Shown in pieces: positions 15,493 to 23,982 of a DNA stretch of 39,536 bases. Under the pieces are notes generated by a model, which made no database searches, had not been told where the DNA came from, and saw only the letters and a list, made by a program, of their open reading frames with translations. Source of the DNA: Niastella sp. (GTDB lineage Bacteria > Bacteroidota > Bacteroidia > Chitinophagales > Chitinophagaceae); assembly GCA_017744515.1 (NCBI GenBank), contig JAGIBF010000076.1:1-39536 (forward strand), given 5' to 3'. The position numbers were made by a program, and so were the translations under genes. Position 1 is the stretch's first letter, and every line of letters starts with the position of its first letter.

Positions 15493-16380
15493 CTAATTAT
15501 TCTCTACCGGTACAATGATGGACAAAGCATGATGCTCGATGTTGGCTTCCAGCGAATTTATTTTGCCAAGGTACTCACCATCCACCTGAAAGTGCGTTTT
15601 GTGGCGTGATTCCACACTGACAGAGCGCGTCTTGAACAGTTCAGTCTTTACCGGGTCGTAAGGCCTGTGCGTTAAGAACATTTTAATGATCTCACCCAAC
15701 GATATTTTACGGATTACAACGATCTCGAAAAAACCATCATTCAGTTTCCCTTCAGGGTTGATCACAGCCCCGGTTCCATACCGGCTGGCATTGGCAAGTA
15801 CGATCATCTGTGCATCGCGCGTCACAAAACGGTTGTCCGTTTCGATCTTTACCCGCATCTTCCGGTTGCGCCACAATACCCGCCACGCGGCTATTATATA
15901 GTTCCACATCCCCCGGCGCTTCATGGATTCAAAAGTTTTGATGATAAAAGCGTTGAACCCAATATCGGAGAGGTGAATACACAACTCGCCATTCACACGG
16001 ATGGCATCGATTTTCGTAACAAGCCCTTCTGCAGCTACGTCCAATGCCATATCGATATCGACAGGAATTCCTAATTCTTTGGCCATCCCATTGGCCGAGC
16101 CGGCCGGTAAAATGCCCATGGGCAACTGCGTACCAGCTACCAGTTCAGCTACCAGCTTCACGGTTCCATCTCCCCCCACGGCAATCACACGGTCTGGCCC
16201 GCTGGCATGGATTTTTTGCTTTATATCATCCGCGGAACATTTTTCCGGCAACTCGTACACCTCGGCGGTGTGAGCTGAAGTGTTGAAATGTTGCTGAATG
16301 ACCACCTTCCAGTCGGTATTATTATTGCCCGACTTGTGGTTAACAATGAAAAGTAATTTTATGGACCCGTTTTTGATCAT
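15493..16380 (-). CDS. Diacylglycerol-kinase-family lipid kinase (YegS/DgkB-like)
   Basis: A 295-residue protein with the DAGK catalytic fingerprint GGDGT (69-73) in VIAVGGDGTVKLVAELV, the second motif LPAGSANGMAKELG (91-104), and a C-terminal beta-rich lid ending in HFQVDGEYLG. The family phosphorylates lipid hydroxyls (diacylglycerol, sphingoid bases or related lipids) with ATP at the inner face of the membrane. Length is normal. It is divergent from the App1-type phosphatidate phosphatase with only 53 bases between the starts, placing opposing activities side by side. It is convergent with the DUF1415 gene. The exact lipid substrate cannot be told from sequence. Confidence 0.88.
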   Translation of the reverse strand: MIKNGSIKLLFIVNHKSGNNNTDWKVVIQQHFNTSAHTAEVYELPEKCSADDIKQKIHASGPDRVIAVGGDGTVKLVAELVAGTQLPMGILPAGSANGMAKELGIPVDIDMALDVAAEGLVTKIDAIRVNGELCIHLSDIGFNAFIIKTFESMKRRGMWNYIIAAWRVLWRNRKMRVKIETDNRFVTRDAQMIVLANASRYGTGAVINPEGKLNDGFFEIVVIRKISLGEIIKMFLTHRPYDPVKTELFKTRSVSVESRHKTHFQVDGEYLGKINSLEANIEHHALSIIVPVENN

Positions 16381-16433
16381 ATTGGGTAATATGCAAAAAC
16401 ACTACCAGTATTAAGAGGCTTAACAACTTGCCC

Positions 16434-17408
16434 ATGAGTGATGTACATGTTAAAATATACCATGGATACGGTCATACACATGACCTGATTGTATATGGGC
16501 ACGTACTCAAAAGTAGAATAGTGGTACAAAAGCATTACACAAGCCGTATACTGATTAATATTATCCACCTGTTGCGCCTCTTCTTCATAAAGCCATTACC
16601 CCGGGCAAAAGTGCGCCTGTATTGGAAAGGCGGGTACATCGATACCTTAACAGAAGATGACGGCTTTTTTAAATTCGAATGGCAGTCACAGCATGAGATC
16701 AGCACAGGCTGGCACCCGGTTAAAGTAGATTATATTGATACCAAAGGAAATGTAGCAGCTACCTGCGAAGGGAAAGTATATGTGCCGCATTCCACACAGT
16801 ATGCGTTTATCTCCGATATCGATGACACGGTGATGGTTTCCTATTCCGCCACAAAGTTCAGGAGGCTACGGGAGTTGCTGATCAAAAACCCACGTACCCG
16901 GAAGCAGTTTGAAAAAGTGGCAGATTGGTACCAGCAACTAACCATCGCACATGCCAACGCAGAAACACCCAATCCCTTCTTTTATGTATCCAGCAGTGAA
17001 TGGAACCTATACGATTACCTGGTGGAATTCTTCAACTACAATAAACTGCCGGAAGGTATCTTTTTATTGAACCAGGTAAAGCGTTGGTATGAGCTATTCA
17101 AAACAGGTAAAACAAAACATACCGGTAAACTATTGCGGATAGCCCGTATCATGGAAGCGTTTCCCAAACAACAGTTTGTATTGATAGGTGATAATTCACA
17201 GCATGATCCGGATATCTATACTTCTATTGCCGCCAAATACCCACAGAAGATATTTGCCATCTACATCCGTAATATCAGGCCTGAAAATGAAGTAGCCACA
17301 AAGCAGGTCTTGGCCACAGCCTCGGCTGCCGGGATACATACCTTCTTATTTAAAGGAAGCGAAGAAGCACGGGAACATGGCCGCACCATTGGACTGATAC
17401 AAGCCTAA
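16434..17408 (+). CDS. App1-type phosphatidate phosphatase (DUF2183 family)
   Basis: The 324-residue protein has a beta-rich N-terminal region (PRAKVRLYWKGGYIDTLTED, like a secreted-domain linker) followed by the HAD-type motif FISDIDDT, with Asp128 and Asp130 as probable nucleophile and acid. FYVSSSEWNLYDYLVEFF and QFVLIGDNSQHDPDIY supply later HAD motifs. This matches the App1 catalytic domain, whose yeast member removes phosphate from phosphatidate. ATG 16434 is used rather than the TTG two codons earlier. It is divergent from the lipid kinase that would make phosphatidate, and its stop overlaps the stop of the convergent outer-membrane protein gene by 2 bases. Confidence 0.87.
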   Translation: MSDVHVKIYHGYGHTHDLIVYGHVLKSRIVVQKHYTSRILINIIHLLRLFFIKPLPRAKVRLYWKGGYIDTLTEDDGFFKFEWQSQHEISTGWHPVKVDYIDTKGNVAATCEGKVYVPHSTQYAFISDIDDTVMVSYSATKFRRLRELLIKNPRTRKQFEKVADWYQQLTIAHANAETPNPFFYVSSSEWNLYDYLVEFFNYNKLPEGIFLLNQVKRWYELFKTGKTKHTGKLLRIARIMEAFPKQQFVLIGDNSQHDPDIYTSIAAKYPQKIFAIYIRNIRPENEVATKQVLATASAAGIHTFLFKGSEEAREHGRTIGLIQA

Positions 17409-19834
17409 TTCTGCCCGATACGTTCTTTGATCTCATCAGATGCACCCGCTTTGCGCGTGGCGCCCTTCAATGGTTTGCCAAAGCGCCAGCTGAATGCCAG
17501 CGTAACAACCCGGCTGTCGCGGGTAAGTTTAAAATATTCCCTGGCCTGCTGGAAATCGGTCCAGCCCTGCATAGCCTGCGTATAGAAAATATCGCGGATA
17601 CTTAGTTTAAGCGTTGCCTTGTTTTTGAGTATTTGTTTAGCAACACCGGCAGCTACCTGACCGGTAGGGTCCAGCACTTCCTGCAGGTCGTTCTGTGCCC
17701 GGGTAATATAAAAGCCCGAAAGCTCTGCACTCCAGCCACCCTTAAAGCGTAACTGGTTGCTGATATTCATATTCATTTGAGTGATAGTAGAAGAAAGCGC
17801 ATTCACTACCACCCCCTCGATCTTCTTACGGTTCAGGTTGGCCTGTATCGATAGCGACCACCAGGGAGTCGGTGCCAGTTGAGAACTAACAGACAAACCT
17901 ACATTGGTCATCCTGCCCAGGTTGCCTTCCGTATAAATGATCAGTCCACTGGAGTCGGACAGGAATATTTGCGAGAAATAATCATTCGTAACACTATAAG
18001 AAAGCGTTGTGATCAACGCCTGCTTATACAGGTGACTGAATTCGAAGTTCCAGGTAAACTGAGGCCGGAAGTAAGGGTTGCCGGTTTGATACGTATACTT
18101 ATTGATCACGAATACAAAAGGATTTAACTTTTGGAAAGCCGGCCTGTCGATACGCCTGCCGGCAGTAAAACTGAACGTATGAGCACTGTCTGCCTGATAG
18201 CTGGCAAATGCGGTAGGAAACAGGCTGCTGTATTGCCGGGTAAAAGAAGAGTCTTTTCTAAAAGCATTGCCCAGTTGATTGGCATCGTAGGAGGTATGCT
18301 CAAAGCGAAGACCACCTTGTAAGTTCCACTTGGATACCTGTTGCTGCGCATTTATATACAGCGCATGAATGGTTTCAGCATAAAGGAAATGATTGGTTTT
18401 ATCATAATCAGGTTTCCAGTTATTGATCTCCATGTATTCATAATTCGCCACGTTATCAGTCTTCACATGAGAGGTTTTCCAGCCTGTTTCCATCTTCAGC
18501 ATTTTGCCGATGGTTTGCGTATAATCAGCTTTGGCAGAAGATATCCGCAAAGTGGAAGGCAGGTTGCCCCTTAATCCATCCGTATAACTGGCACTGCCCG
18601 AAAGGGTATTCAAATAAAACTGGTTATTGGAAAGATCATAATTCAGGTAATCGATATCAACCGATAACTCTTTATCGCTACTGAAAGCGTGCCTGCCATT
18701 GACAGCAAAACCAAGGTTCTTCCAAACACTTTTATTATCGCTGGTCGTAACAATGGTAGAGTCGATCTGGTCATTATTATTGATCCAGTCGCCGGAGGTA
18801 CGGCTCCTTGTTTTGCGATCAGAGTGCAGGCCGGTTACCGACAAACCCAGTGTGGTTTTCTTGCCCAGGAAATAATCAATGCCGGTTTTAAGATTATGGT
18901 TCACAAATGGGCTGGTAATAGAAGTAGGCTGCTCAAAGCGGTTGGTCACGGTTTTATTGTCTTCCCGGTAATACCAGCGATAAGCATAGATGTCGGTAAA
19001 ATATTGAGAGATATTGGTACCATAGGTCAGGTACAAATTATAATTGCCATTGCGGTAATTCAGCAAAAGACTGTTGTTATTTTTATAATAAGTGCCTTGT
19101 CCGTAAGCAAGATTAAGATTGCCATTAAAACCCCTTACCTTGTTCTTTTTGGTTTTGATATTGATGATGCCTGCGTTACCGGCTGCATCGTATTTGGAAG
19201 AAGGGTTGGTCATGATCTCGATCAGCTCGATCTGTGAAGCACTTAAACCACTGAGGTAATTGGCAAGGTCGGCAGCAGGCAGGTAGCTGGGCTTGCCATC
19301 CATAAGAATTAAAACATTCTGCTTTCCTTTAAGGCTGATGGTGCCATTTCGGTCAACAGTTATACCGGGAGATTTTTCGAGCACTTCCAGCGCTGTGGCG
19401 CCTACGTTGGTGACGGCAGCATCTACATTCACAATAGTCCGGTCAGGCTTCAGTTCGATCAAAGGTTTACGAGCTATTACCGTTACACCTTGCAGCAGGA
19501 CTGCTGCCTTTTGCAAACGAACAGGGTCGGCAGTGAAAGATGCATTGGCGCCTGGTAAAGCGACACGGTGAGGAGCATAACCGGTAATCGAAAACGACAA
19601 CAGATATTGACCGGGAGGTATATCTTCAAAACTATAAACGCCGGAATTATCAGTGCTGGTGATCTTGGCAGTAGAGGAATCGGCAGCTTTCAGCAACATC
19701 ACCGTTACAGCGGGCAACACCTGCCCGGAGCTGTCGGCTACAGAGCCGGAAATTTTTATACCACCAGGCTGGGCGGAAACGGTACTACAGATCAACAGGG
19801 AAAATAAAACAATCAGACAATTAATCCACTTCAC
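17405..19834 (-). CDS. Outer-membrane beta-barrel (TonB-receptor-like) protein
   Basis: An 809-residue exported protein: signal peptide (MKWINCLIVLFSLLICSTVS, then AQ), carboxypeptidase-regulatory-like domain (about 25-110), plug-like domain with LEKSPGITVDRNGTISLKGK and MTNPSSKYDAAGNAGIINIK, then a long barrel ending in VVTLAFSWRFGKP. It is a paralogue of the truncated protein at 1-1400. Such proteins lack a SusD partner and their ligand is generally unknown. The start is GTG 19834; no in-frame ATG lies nearby that keeps the signal peptide. It is convergent with App1 and divergent from the DinB-fold gene. Because it closes the lipid-gene group, a role in envelope lipid handling is possible but only by position. 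Confidence 0.9.
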   Translation of the reverse strand: MKWINCLIVLFSLLICSTVSAQPGGIKISGSVADSSGQVLPAVTVMLLKAADSSTAKITSTDNSGVYSFEDIPPGQYLLSFSITGYAPHRVALPGANASFTADPVRLQKAAVLLQGVTVIARKPLIELKPDRTIVNVDAAVTNVGATALEVLEKSPGITVDRNGTISLKGKQNVLILMDGKPSYLPAADLANYLSGLSASQIELIEIMTNPSSKYDAAGNAGIINIKTKKNKVRGFNGNLNLAYGQGTYYKNNNSLLLNYRNGNYNLYLTYGTNISQYFTDIYAYRWYYREDNKTVTNRFEQPTSITSPFVNHNLKTGIDYFLGKKTTLGLSVTGLHSDRKTRSRTSGDWINNNDQIDSTIVTTSDNKSVWKNLGFAVNGRHAFSSDKELSVDIDYLNYDLSNNQFYLNTLSGSASYTDGLRGNLPSTLRISSAKADYTQTIGKMLKMETGWKTSHVKTDNVANYEYMEINNWKPDYDKTNHFLYAETIHALYINAQQQVSKWNLQGGLRFEHTSYDANQLGNAFRKDSSFTRQYSSLFPTAFASYQADSAHTFSFTAGRRIDRPAFQKLNPFVFVINKYTYQTGNPYFRPQFTWNFEFSHLYKQALITTLSYSVTNDYFSQIFLSDSSGLIIYTEGNLGRMTNVGLSVSSQLAPTPWWSLSIQANLNRKKIEGVVVNALSSTITQMNMNISNQLRFKGGWSAELSGFYITRAQNDLQEVLDPTGQVAAGVAKQILKNKATLKLSIRDIFYTQAMQGWTDFQQAREYFKLTRDSRVVTLAFSWRFGKPLKGATRKAGASDEIKERIGQN

Positions 19835-19861
19835 GAATCAGTAAGTTTTGTTGGTTGGGCA

Positions 19862-19914
19862 AGTTGATAAAGTTGGCGATACAAAGGCCTTATTAACCTT
19901 TTAACTTATCAACT
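19862..19914. promoter_or_regulatory. Distant inverted repeat in the outer-membrane protein/DinB divergent region
   Basis: AGTTGATAA (19862-19870) is matched by TTATCAACT (19906-19914), perfect 9-bp arms 35 bases apart, in the 201-bp divergent spacer upstream of the GTG at 19834. It could be a pair of half-sites or looped operators. Nothing else in the spacer ties it to a known regulator. Confidence 0.3.
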
Positions 19915-20008
19915 ACTCAAGTAAATGTCGCGTCTTTTAAGGGGAAAATGGCTATGGAAGTGGGTTTTTATACGAGCGGTAAAAATATAAAAAGCACTTG
20001 TTCCTTTT

Positions 20009-20023
20009 TTACACAGCGTGTAA
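20009..20023. promoter_or_regulatory. Small operator-like inverted repeat before the DinB-fold gene
   Basis: TTACAC-AGC-GTGTAA is a perfect 6-bp-arm dyad ending 12 bases before the ATG at 20036. Its place near the expected transcription start suits an operator, but no cognate regulator can be named. Confidence 0.3.
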
Positions 20024-20035
20024 CTTGCTGTCACT

Positions 20036-20560
20036 ATGGTGGCATTCAATAAATTACCCGAAGTATGGTTGCGTGGCCCGCTCGAAGAAGTGCCCGCTTT
20101 ATTGCAACCAGTGGCCCATGCCTTACTGCAAGCCCAGGAAGAGATACATGAAATGCTGCAGGACTTTCCGGAATCGAGGTTATGGGAACAACCGGCAGGA
20201 GTGGCCTCGCCTGCATTTCACCTGCAGCACATACCGGGTGTACTTGACAGACTGTTTACTTACGCGGCTGGCAATATGCTGTCGCCGGAACAATTGGAGT
20301 ATTTATCTAAAGAAGGGAAACCTGCTCACGACATCACCCTGTCAATCCTGCTGGCTGCCTTCGACACCCAATTACAAAAAGCAGTAACAGCATTGAAAGC
20401 CGTTGATACAGACACTTTAACAGCTGTGCGGATGGTAGGACGTAAACAGGTCCCTTCTACGGTATTGGGGTTGTTGTTTCATGCAGCAGAACATACCATG
20501 CGGCATACCGGCCAACTGCTGGTAACCGTGCAGATATTGAACACAAAACAAGGTGTATAA
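20036..20560 (+). CDS. DinB-fold putative metal-dependent enzyme
   Basis: The 174-residue all-helical protein has the DinB/DfsB metal-site pattern: His62 and His65 in FHLQHIPGVLDRL, and His153-x3-His157 in HAAEHTMRHTGQLL. The family forms a four-helix bundle binding a divalent metal. Characterised relatives are bacillithiol/mycothiol-dependent transferases or maleylpyruvate isomerases. Which reaction applies here is unknown. It is cytoplasmic with no signal peptide. It starts a plus-strand run and is 57 bases before the nucleoid-associated protein gene, so both may share a transcript. A small inverted repeat lies just before it. Confidence 0.82.
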   Translation: MVAFNKLPEVWLRGPLEEVPALLQPVAHALLQAQEEIHEMLQDFPESRLWEQPAGVASPAFHLQHIPGVLDRLFTYAAGNMLSPEQLEYLSKEGKPAHDITLSILLAAFDTQLQKAVTALKAVDTDTLTAVRMVGRKQVPSTVLGLLFHAAEHTMRHTGQLLVTVQILNTKQGV

Positions 20561-20617
20561 CTCACTTCCTATAAAACCCTGCTTACCCTTATCTTCGCCG
20601 CCTGAAAAAAATGGACA

Positions 20618-21664
20618 ATGACAGGACTTGATGGCGTAGTGCTGCAAAACGTAATGGTGCATAAAGTGGGCAATCCTTCCCGTGGCGAGGAGTTGAAACT
20701 ATCCGAAAACCCGCTTACCCTCAATGACGAGATCGTACGTGGATTGCTGACCAAATACTTCCTCGGAGCGTTTAATGAAAATGAATTATATCATTTTACA
20801 CACCTTAGCAATATAGAACTGAACGAAGTATATAATTATGTACGGACCATTTTCGATGATGCGGATACGTTTGTACCACAAGCTGCTTTGCTGGCGCAGT
20901 TCCTCTACAGCAAATCGACCCACGTTAAAGTAAAAGAAGGGGAGCTCTACGTGGTGCTATTCGATCGCGTATTATTTGAAAAAGAATACGTGCGCGCCAT
21001 CGGCATCTTTAAATCGGAGACCAAGGAAACCTTCCTCAAAGTATTCCCGCATGGCAAAAGCTGGGAAGTGATACAGGAGTCTGGTATCAATATCAATAAG
21101 CTCGACAAAGGCTGCCTGATCTTCAATACAAATACAGTTGATGGTTACAAAGTATGCGTGGTAGACAGCACCAGCAAACAAAATGATACCCAATACTGGG
21201 TCACTGATTTCTTGCAGGTACAACCCTATGCCGACAGTTATCACCACACGGATAAATACCTGAGCTTGTGCAAGAACTTCGTGACCAATGAGTACGCAGA
21301 AAAGTTCGATGTAAGCAAGAGCGATCAGATAGACCTCCTCAACCGTTCAATGGATTACTTCAAAACCAAAGAACAATTCAACCTCCAGGAGTTTGCCGAA
21401 GAAGTGATCCACCACCCGGAAGTGGTGAATACCTTTATGGAGTACAAAAAGAACTTCGAAACCGCCCGCAATTTTGAAATAGAAGACGAATTCGATATCC
21501 ACCTCTCCGCCGTCAAGAAACAGCAAAAGGTATTCAAGACCGTCCTGAAGCTGGACAAGAACTTCCACATCTACATCCATGGCCGTCGCGACCTCATCGA
21601 ACGCGGCATTGATGAAATGACCGGTAAAAAATATTATAAGATCTATTATGATGAGGAAACGTAA
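20618..21664 (+). CDS. Nucleoid-associated protein (NdpA/YejK-like, NA37 family)
   Basis: The 348-residue protein matches the NA37 family in overall pattern. It begins with a short N-terminal beta strand (LDGVVLQNVMVHKVGNP), has LLTKYFLGAFNENELYHFTH, a core beta sheet with GELYVVLFDRVLFE, and YWVTDFLQVQP, and ends with DLIERGIDEMTGKKYYKIYYDE. E. coli YejK is a nucleoid component reported to interact with topoisomerase IV, so a chromosome-organising role is inferred. It is common as a host gene in Bacteroidota. ATG 20618 is chosen; an out-of-frame ATG at 20611 is not used. It is followed by a hairpin repeat 6 bases after the stop. Confidence 0.83.
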   Translation: MTGLDGVVLQNVMVHKVGNPSRGEELKLSENPLTLNDEIVRGLLTKYFLGAFNENELYHFTHLSNIELNEVYNYVRTIFDDADTFVPQAALLAQFLYSKSTHVKVKEGELYVVLFDRVLFEKEYVRAIGIFKSETKETFLKVFPHGKSWEVIQESGININKLDKGCLIFNTNTVDGYKVCVVDSTSKQNDTQYWVTDFLQVQPYADSYHHTDKYLSLCKNFVTNEYAEKFDVSKSDQIDLLNRSMDYFKTKEQFNLQEFAEEVIHHPEVVNTFMEYKKNFETARNFEIEDEFDIHLSAVKKQQKVFKTVLKLDKNFHIYIHGRRDLIERGIDEMTGKKYYKIYYDEET

Positions 21665-21670
21665 GCAAAC

Positions 21671-21712
21671 TGTCACCCTGAGCTCTTGTCACCCTGAGCT
21701 TGTCGAAGGGTA
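21671..21712 (+). repeat. Dispersed hairpin repeat, copy A
   Basis: A partial unit TGTCACCCTGAGCTC (21671-21685) is followed by a full unit starting TGTCACCCTGAGCTTGTC (21687-) and ending GAAGGGTA. CCCT pairs with AGGG around a loop. Copies at 30836-30880 and 34681-34721 have the same half-plus-full layout, and all lie just after a stop codon. The element may help end or stabilise transcripts. Confidence 0.7.
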
Positions 21713-21751
21713 GTTTTGTAAGATTCAACAAATATTCACTACGGGAAGTCT

Positions 21752-21783
21752 TTTGAAATCCTTTATCTTCATCCCTACACTTG
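21752..21783 (+). promoter_or_regulatory. Candidate promoter of the PHP metallohydrolase gene
   Basis: TTTG (21752-21755), a 20-base spacer and TACACTTG (21776-21783, one base off TAnnTTTG) end 13 bases before the ATG at 21797. Spacing fits a Bacteroidota promoter with a short leader. Confidence 0.35.
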
Positions 21784-21796
21784 CAAACGTAGCTAT

Positions 21797-23872
21797 ATGA
21801 AGAACAGCGCCTTATTCATCCTGTCCCTTATCTGTACCATTGCCAGAGCCCAGATGCCGGTGGATGTTTCCGGCCTGCAACCGGCCAGCGGAGCCACCGT
21901 TACCACCCGCAACAACATAATAGATATAAGCTGGCCAGCTGGCGGCAGGGAAAAAGCCCGGCTCCTCCTGAGCCTCGATCAGCAGCAACCACTCTTTAAA
22001 AGCATACAACTCACCAGCCAGGGTGCCTATAAAGAAATAGCCACAGGACTCGACCCTGCTTTTGTGATCACGCTGGGAAAGCGCGACCTGGTTTCCCAGA
22101 ATGGCTGGAACATCTTTTTCGACCGCGTACCGCTGAAGCCATTTCAGGCTTTCCCGGTGCAAATTGAAAAGCGCAGCGCCCGCGTTACCAGCAGCGGCAA
22201 CCATACCACTGTTATCATCTCACAAGTAACGTCTGCCACCTTCAGTGGCGATATTGAGATCACCCTTTATAAGGGTAGCCCACTTTTCAATGTGGCAGCA
22301 GTGATGTCGACAGCGGTCGATTCCACCGCCTTGCTGTATGATGCAGGACTGGTAAGCCGTACTATGCTATGGAATAAAGTAAGCTGGTCGGATGTAGACA
22401 ATGTCATGCAGGCTGTGACACCGGCTTCCACCATGCCGGCCAAAAATCAGGAAGTAAAATATAGAACGATCATAGGAGCCGGAAAAGGAGGAAGCCTTGC
22501 CCTGTTCCCCGCACCACACCAATACTTTTACCCGCTGGATGAAGCCTTCAACCTGAAGTTTACCTGGCATGGCAGCAACTATCGTGACATGGTGAAAGGC
22601 TACGGCATCGGCATTCGGCAGGACTTATATGGCGACCGCCGCTTCGTGCCCTGGTTCAACGCGCCACCCGGTACCCGGCAGCGGCTCAATTTCTTTTGCC
22701 TGTTAAACACACAGCAGCCTGCCAATGCACTGACTGAAGTAAAAAAGTTTACGCATAACGACCGCTATCCTTCCTTGCCCGGTTACAAAAAAATGAGCAG
22801 CCATTTCCACATCGAGCATGTGCAGGATGTGCTGGGCAATAAACCCATACCGGAAACACCCAATTTTATAAAGGTGTTTAAAAAGACGGGCGTGGACATC
22901 GTTCACCTGGGTGAGTTTCACGGACCGGGACACCCGAAAGGACCAGCTAATGATCGCCTGAACGAACTGAAGACTTTGTTCGACGAATGCGAAAGATTAT
23001 CCGATACGAGTTTCCTGCTGTTGCCCGGCGAAGAACCCAACAATTTTCTCGGTGGCCACTGGATGAACTTCTTCCCCAAACCTGTGTATTGGATCATGGC
23101 GCGTAAACCCGAAGAGCCCTACGTAGAACAAGACCCTAAATACGGCACCGTATACCGCATTGCAGATAAAGAGGAGATGCTGAAACTGCTGCAAACCGAA
23201 AAAGGATTGGCATGGACAGCCCATGCCCGCACGAAAGGATCAACCGGCTATCCCGACAAATACAAAGAAGAAGACTTCTTTAAGTCAGACCGCTTTTTCG
23301 GTGCTGCCTGGAAAGCCATGCCGGCCGATCTTTCTCAGCCCTATCTGGGCAACAGGCGCATACTTGACCTGATGGATGACATGGCTAACTGGGGCCATAG
23401 AAAACATGTGATCGCAGAAGCCGATCTTTTCAAAATAGAACCACACTTTGAAGTATACGCACACCTGAATGTAAACTACCTCCAGCTGGACAAATTGCCT
23501 TCCTGGAAAAATGGCTGGCAACCGGTGCTCGACGCAATGGAGCGTGGTAAGTTCTTTGTCTCTACCGGTGAGATACTGTTACCCTCCTTCACAGTTAATG
23601 GGAAAGGGGCGGGAGAAACAGTACACCTGGCAAATGGCAAAGCAGACATCAACATAGAAGTAGACTGGACATTTCCCCTGCAATACCTCGACGTCATTTC
23701 AGGCGATGGCAAACAGGTTTACCGTGAACACATCAACCTGGACAACACAACAGCCTACGGCAAAAAGAAGTTCAACTTCCCGGTCTCACTGCCCAATCGC
23801 ACATGGGTGCGCATAGAAGTGTGGGATGTGGCCGCCAATGGTGCGTTTACCCAAATGGTTTGGATAGAGTGA
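21797..23872 (+). CDS. Secreted PHP-fold (CehA/McbA-like) metallohydrolase
   Basis: A 691-residue exported protein with signal peptide MKNSALFILSLICTIARAQ. The first 320 residues form a beta-rich region I do not recognise. A PHP-type metal site follows: HFH at 336-338 with His341, GEFH (372-375), GEE (411-413), His420 and His476 in WTAHARTKGS. The C-terminal part ends with a small beta-sandwich (VDWTFPLQYLDVISGDGKQVYR onward). CehA/McbA hydrolases use such a site with divalent metals to cleave carbamate esters or phosphoesters. The actual substrate is not known, and the long N-terminal region suggests binding of a larger molecule. It precedes the PUL regulator by 110 bases on the same strand, but a hairpin lies between, so membership of the PUL is uncertain. 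Confidence 0.75.
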   Translation: MKNSALFILSLICTIARAQMPVDVSGLQPASGATVTTRNNIIDISWPAGGREKARLLLSLDQQQPLFKSIQLTSQGAYKEIATGLDPAFVITLGKRDLVSQNGWNIFFDRVPLKPFQAFPVQIEKRSARVTSSGNHTTVIISQVTSATFSGDIEITLYKGSPLFNVAAVMSTAVDSTALLYDAGLVSRTMLWNKVSWSDVDNVMQAVTPASTMPAKNQEVKYRTIIGAGKGGSLALFPAPHQYFYPLDEAFNLKFTWHGSNYRDMVKGYGIGIRQDLYGDRRFVPWFNAPPGTRQRLNFFCLLNTQQPANALTEVKKFTHNDRYPSLPGYKKMSSHFHIEHVQDVLGNKPIPETPNFIKVFKKTGVDIVHLGEFHGPGHPKGPANDRLNELKTLFDECERLSDTSFLLLPGEEPNNFLGGHWMNFFPKPVYWIMARKPEEPYVEQDPKYGTVYRIADKEEMLKLLQTEKGLAWTAHARTKGSTGYPDKYKEEDFFKSDRFFGAAWKAMPADLSQPYLGNRRILDLMDDMANWGHRKHVIAEADLFKIEPHFEVYAHLNVNYLQLDKLPSWKNGWQPVLDAMERGKFFVSTGEILLPSFTVNGKGAGETVHLANGKADINIEVDWTFPLQYLDVISGDGKQVYREHINLDNTTAYGKKKFNFPVSLPNRTWVRIEVWDVAANGAFTQMVWIE

Positions 23873-23883
23873 TAAAAGACCGC

Positions 23884-23936
23884 AAGACGGAAAGTCCGGA
23901 AGTCCGAAAGAAAGTTCTTCCCGGCTTTTCCGTCTT
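23884..23936 (+). repeat. Hairpin between PHP hydrolase and DUF6377 regulator
   Basis: Arms AAGACGGAAAGTCCGG (23884-23899) and CCGGCTTTTCCGTCTT (23921-23936) pair at 14 of 16 positions. The loop contains further GTCCG repeats (tandem-like GTCCGGAAGTCCGAAAG). It lies 11 bases after the upstream stop, so it may end that transcript or be a dispersed repeat; there is no strong T-run directly after it. Confidence 0.5.
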
Positions 23937-23982
23937 TCAGACATCCCGACTTTTTCCTAAGTTTACCGGTAACCAGATCGAT

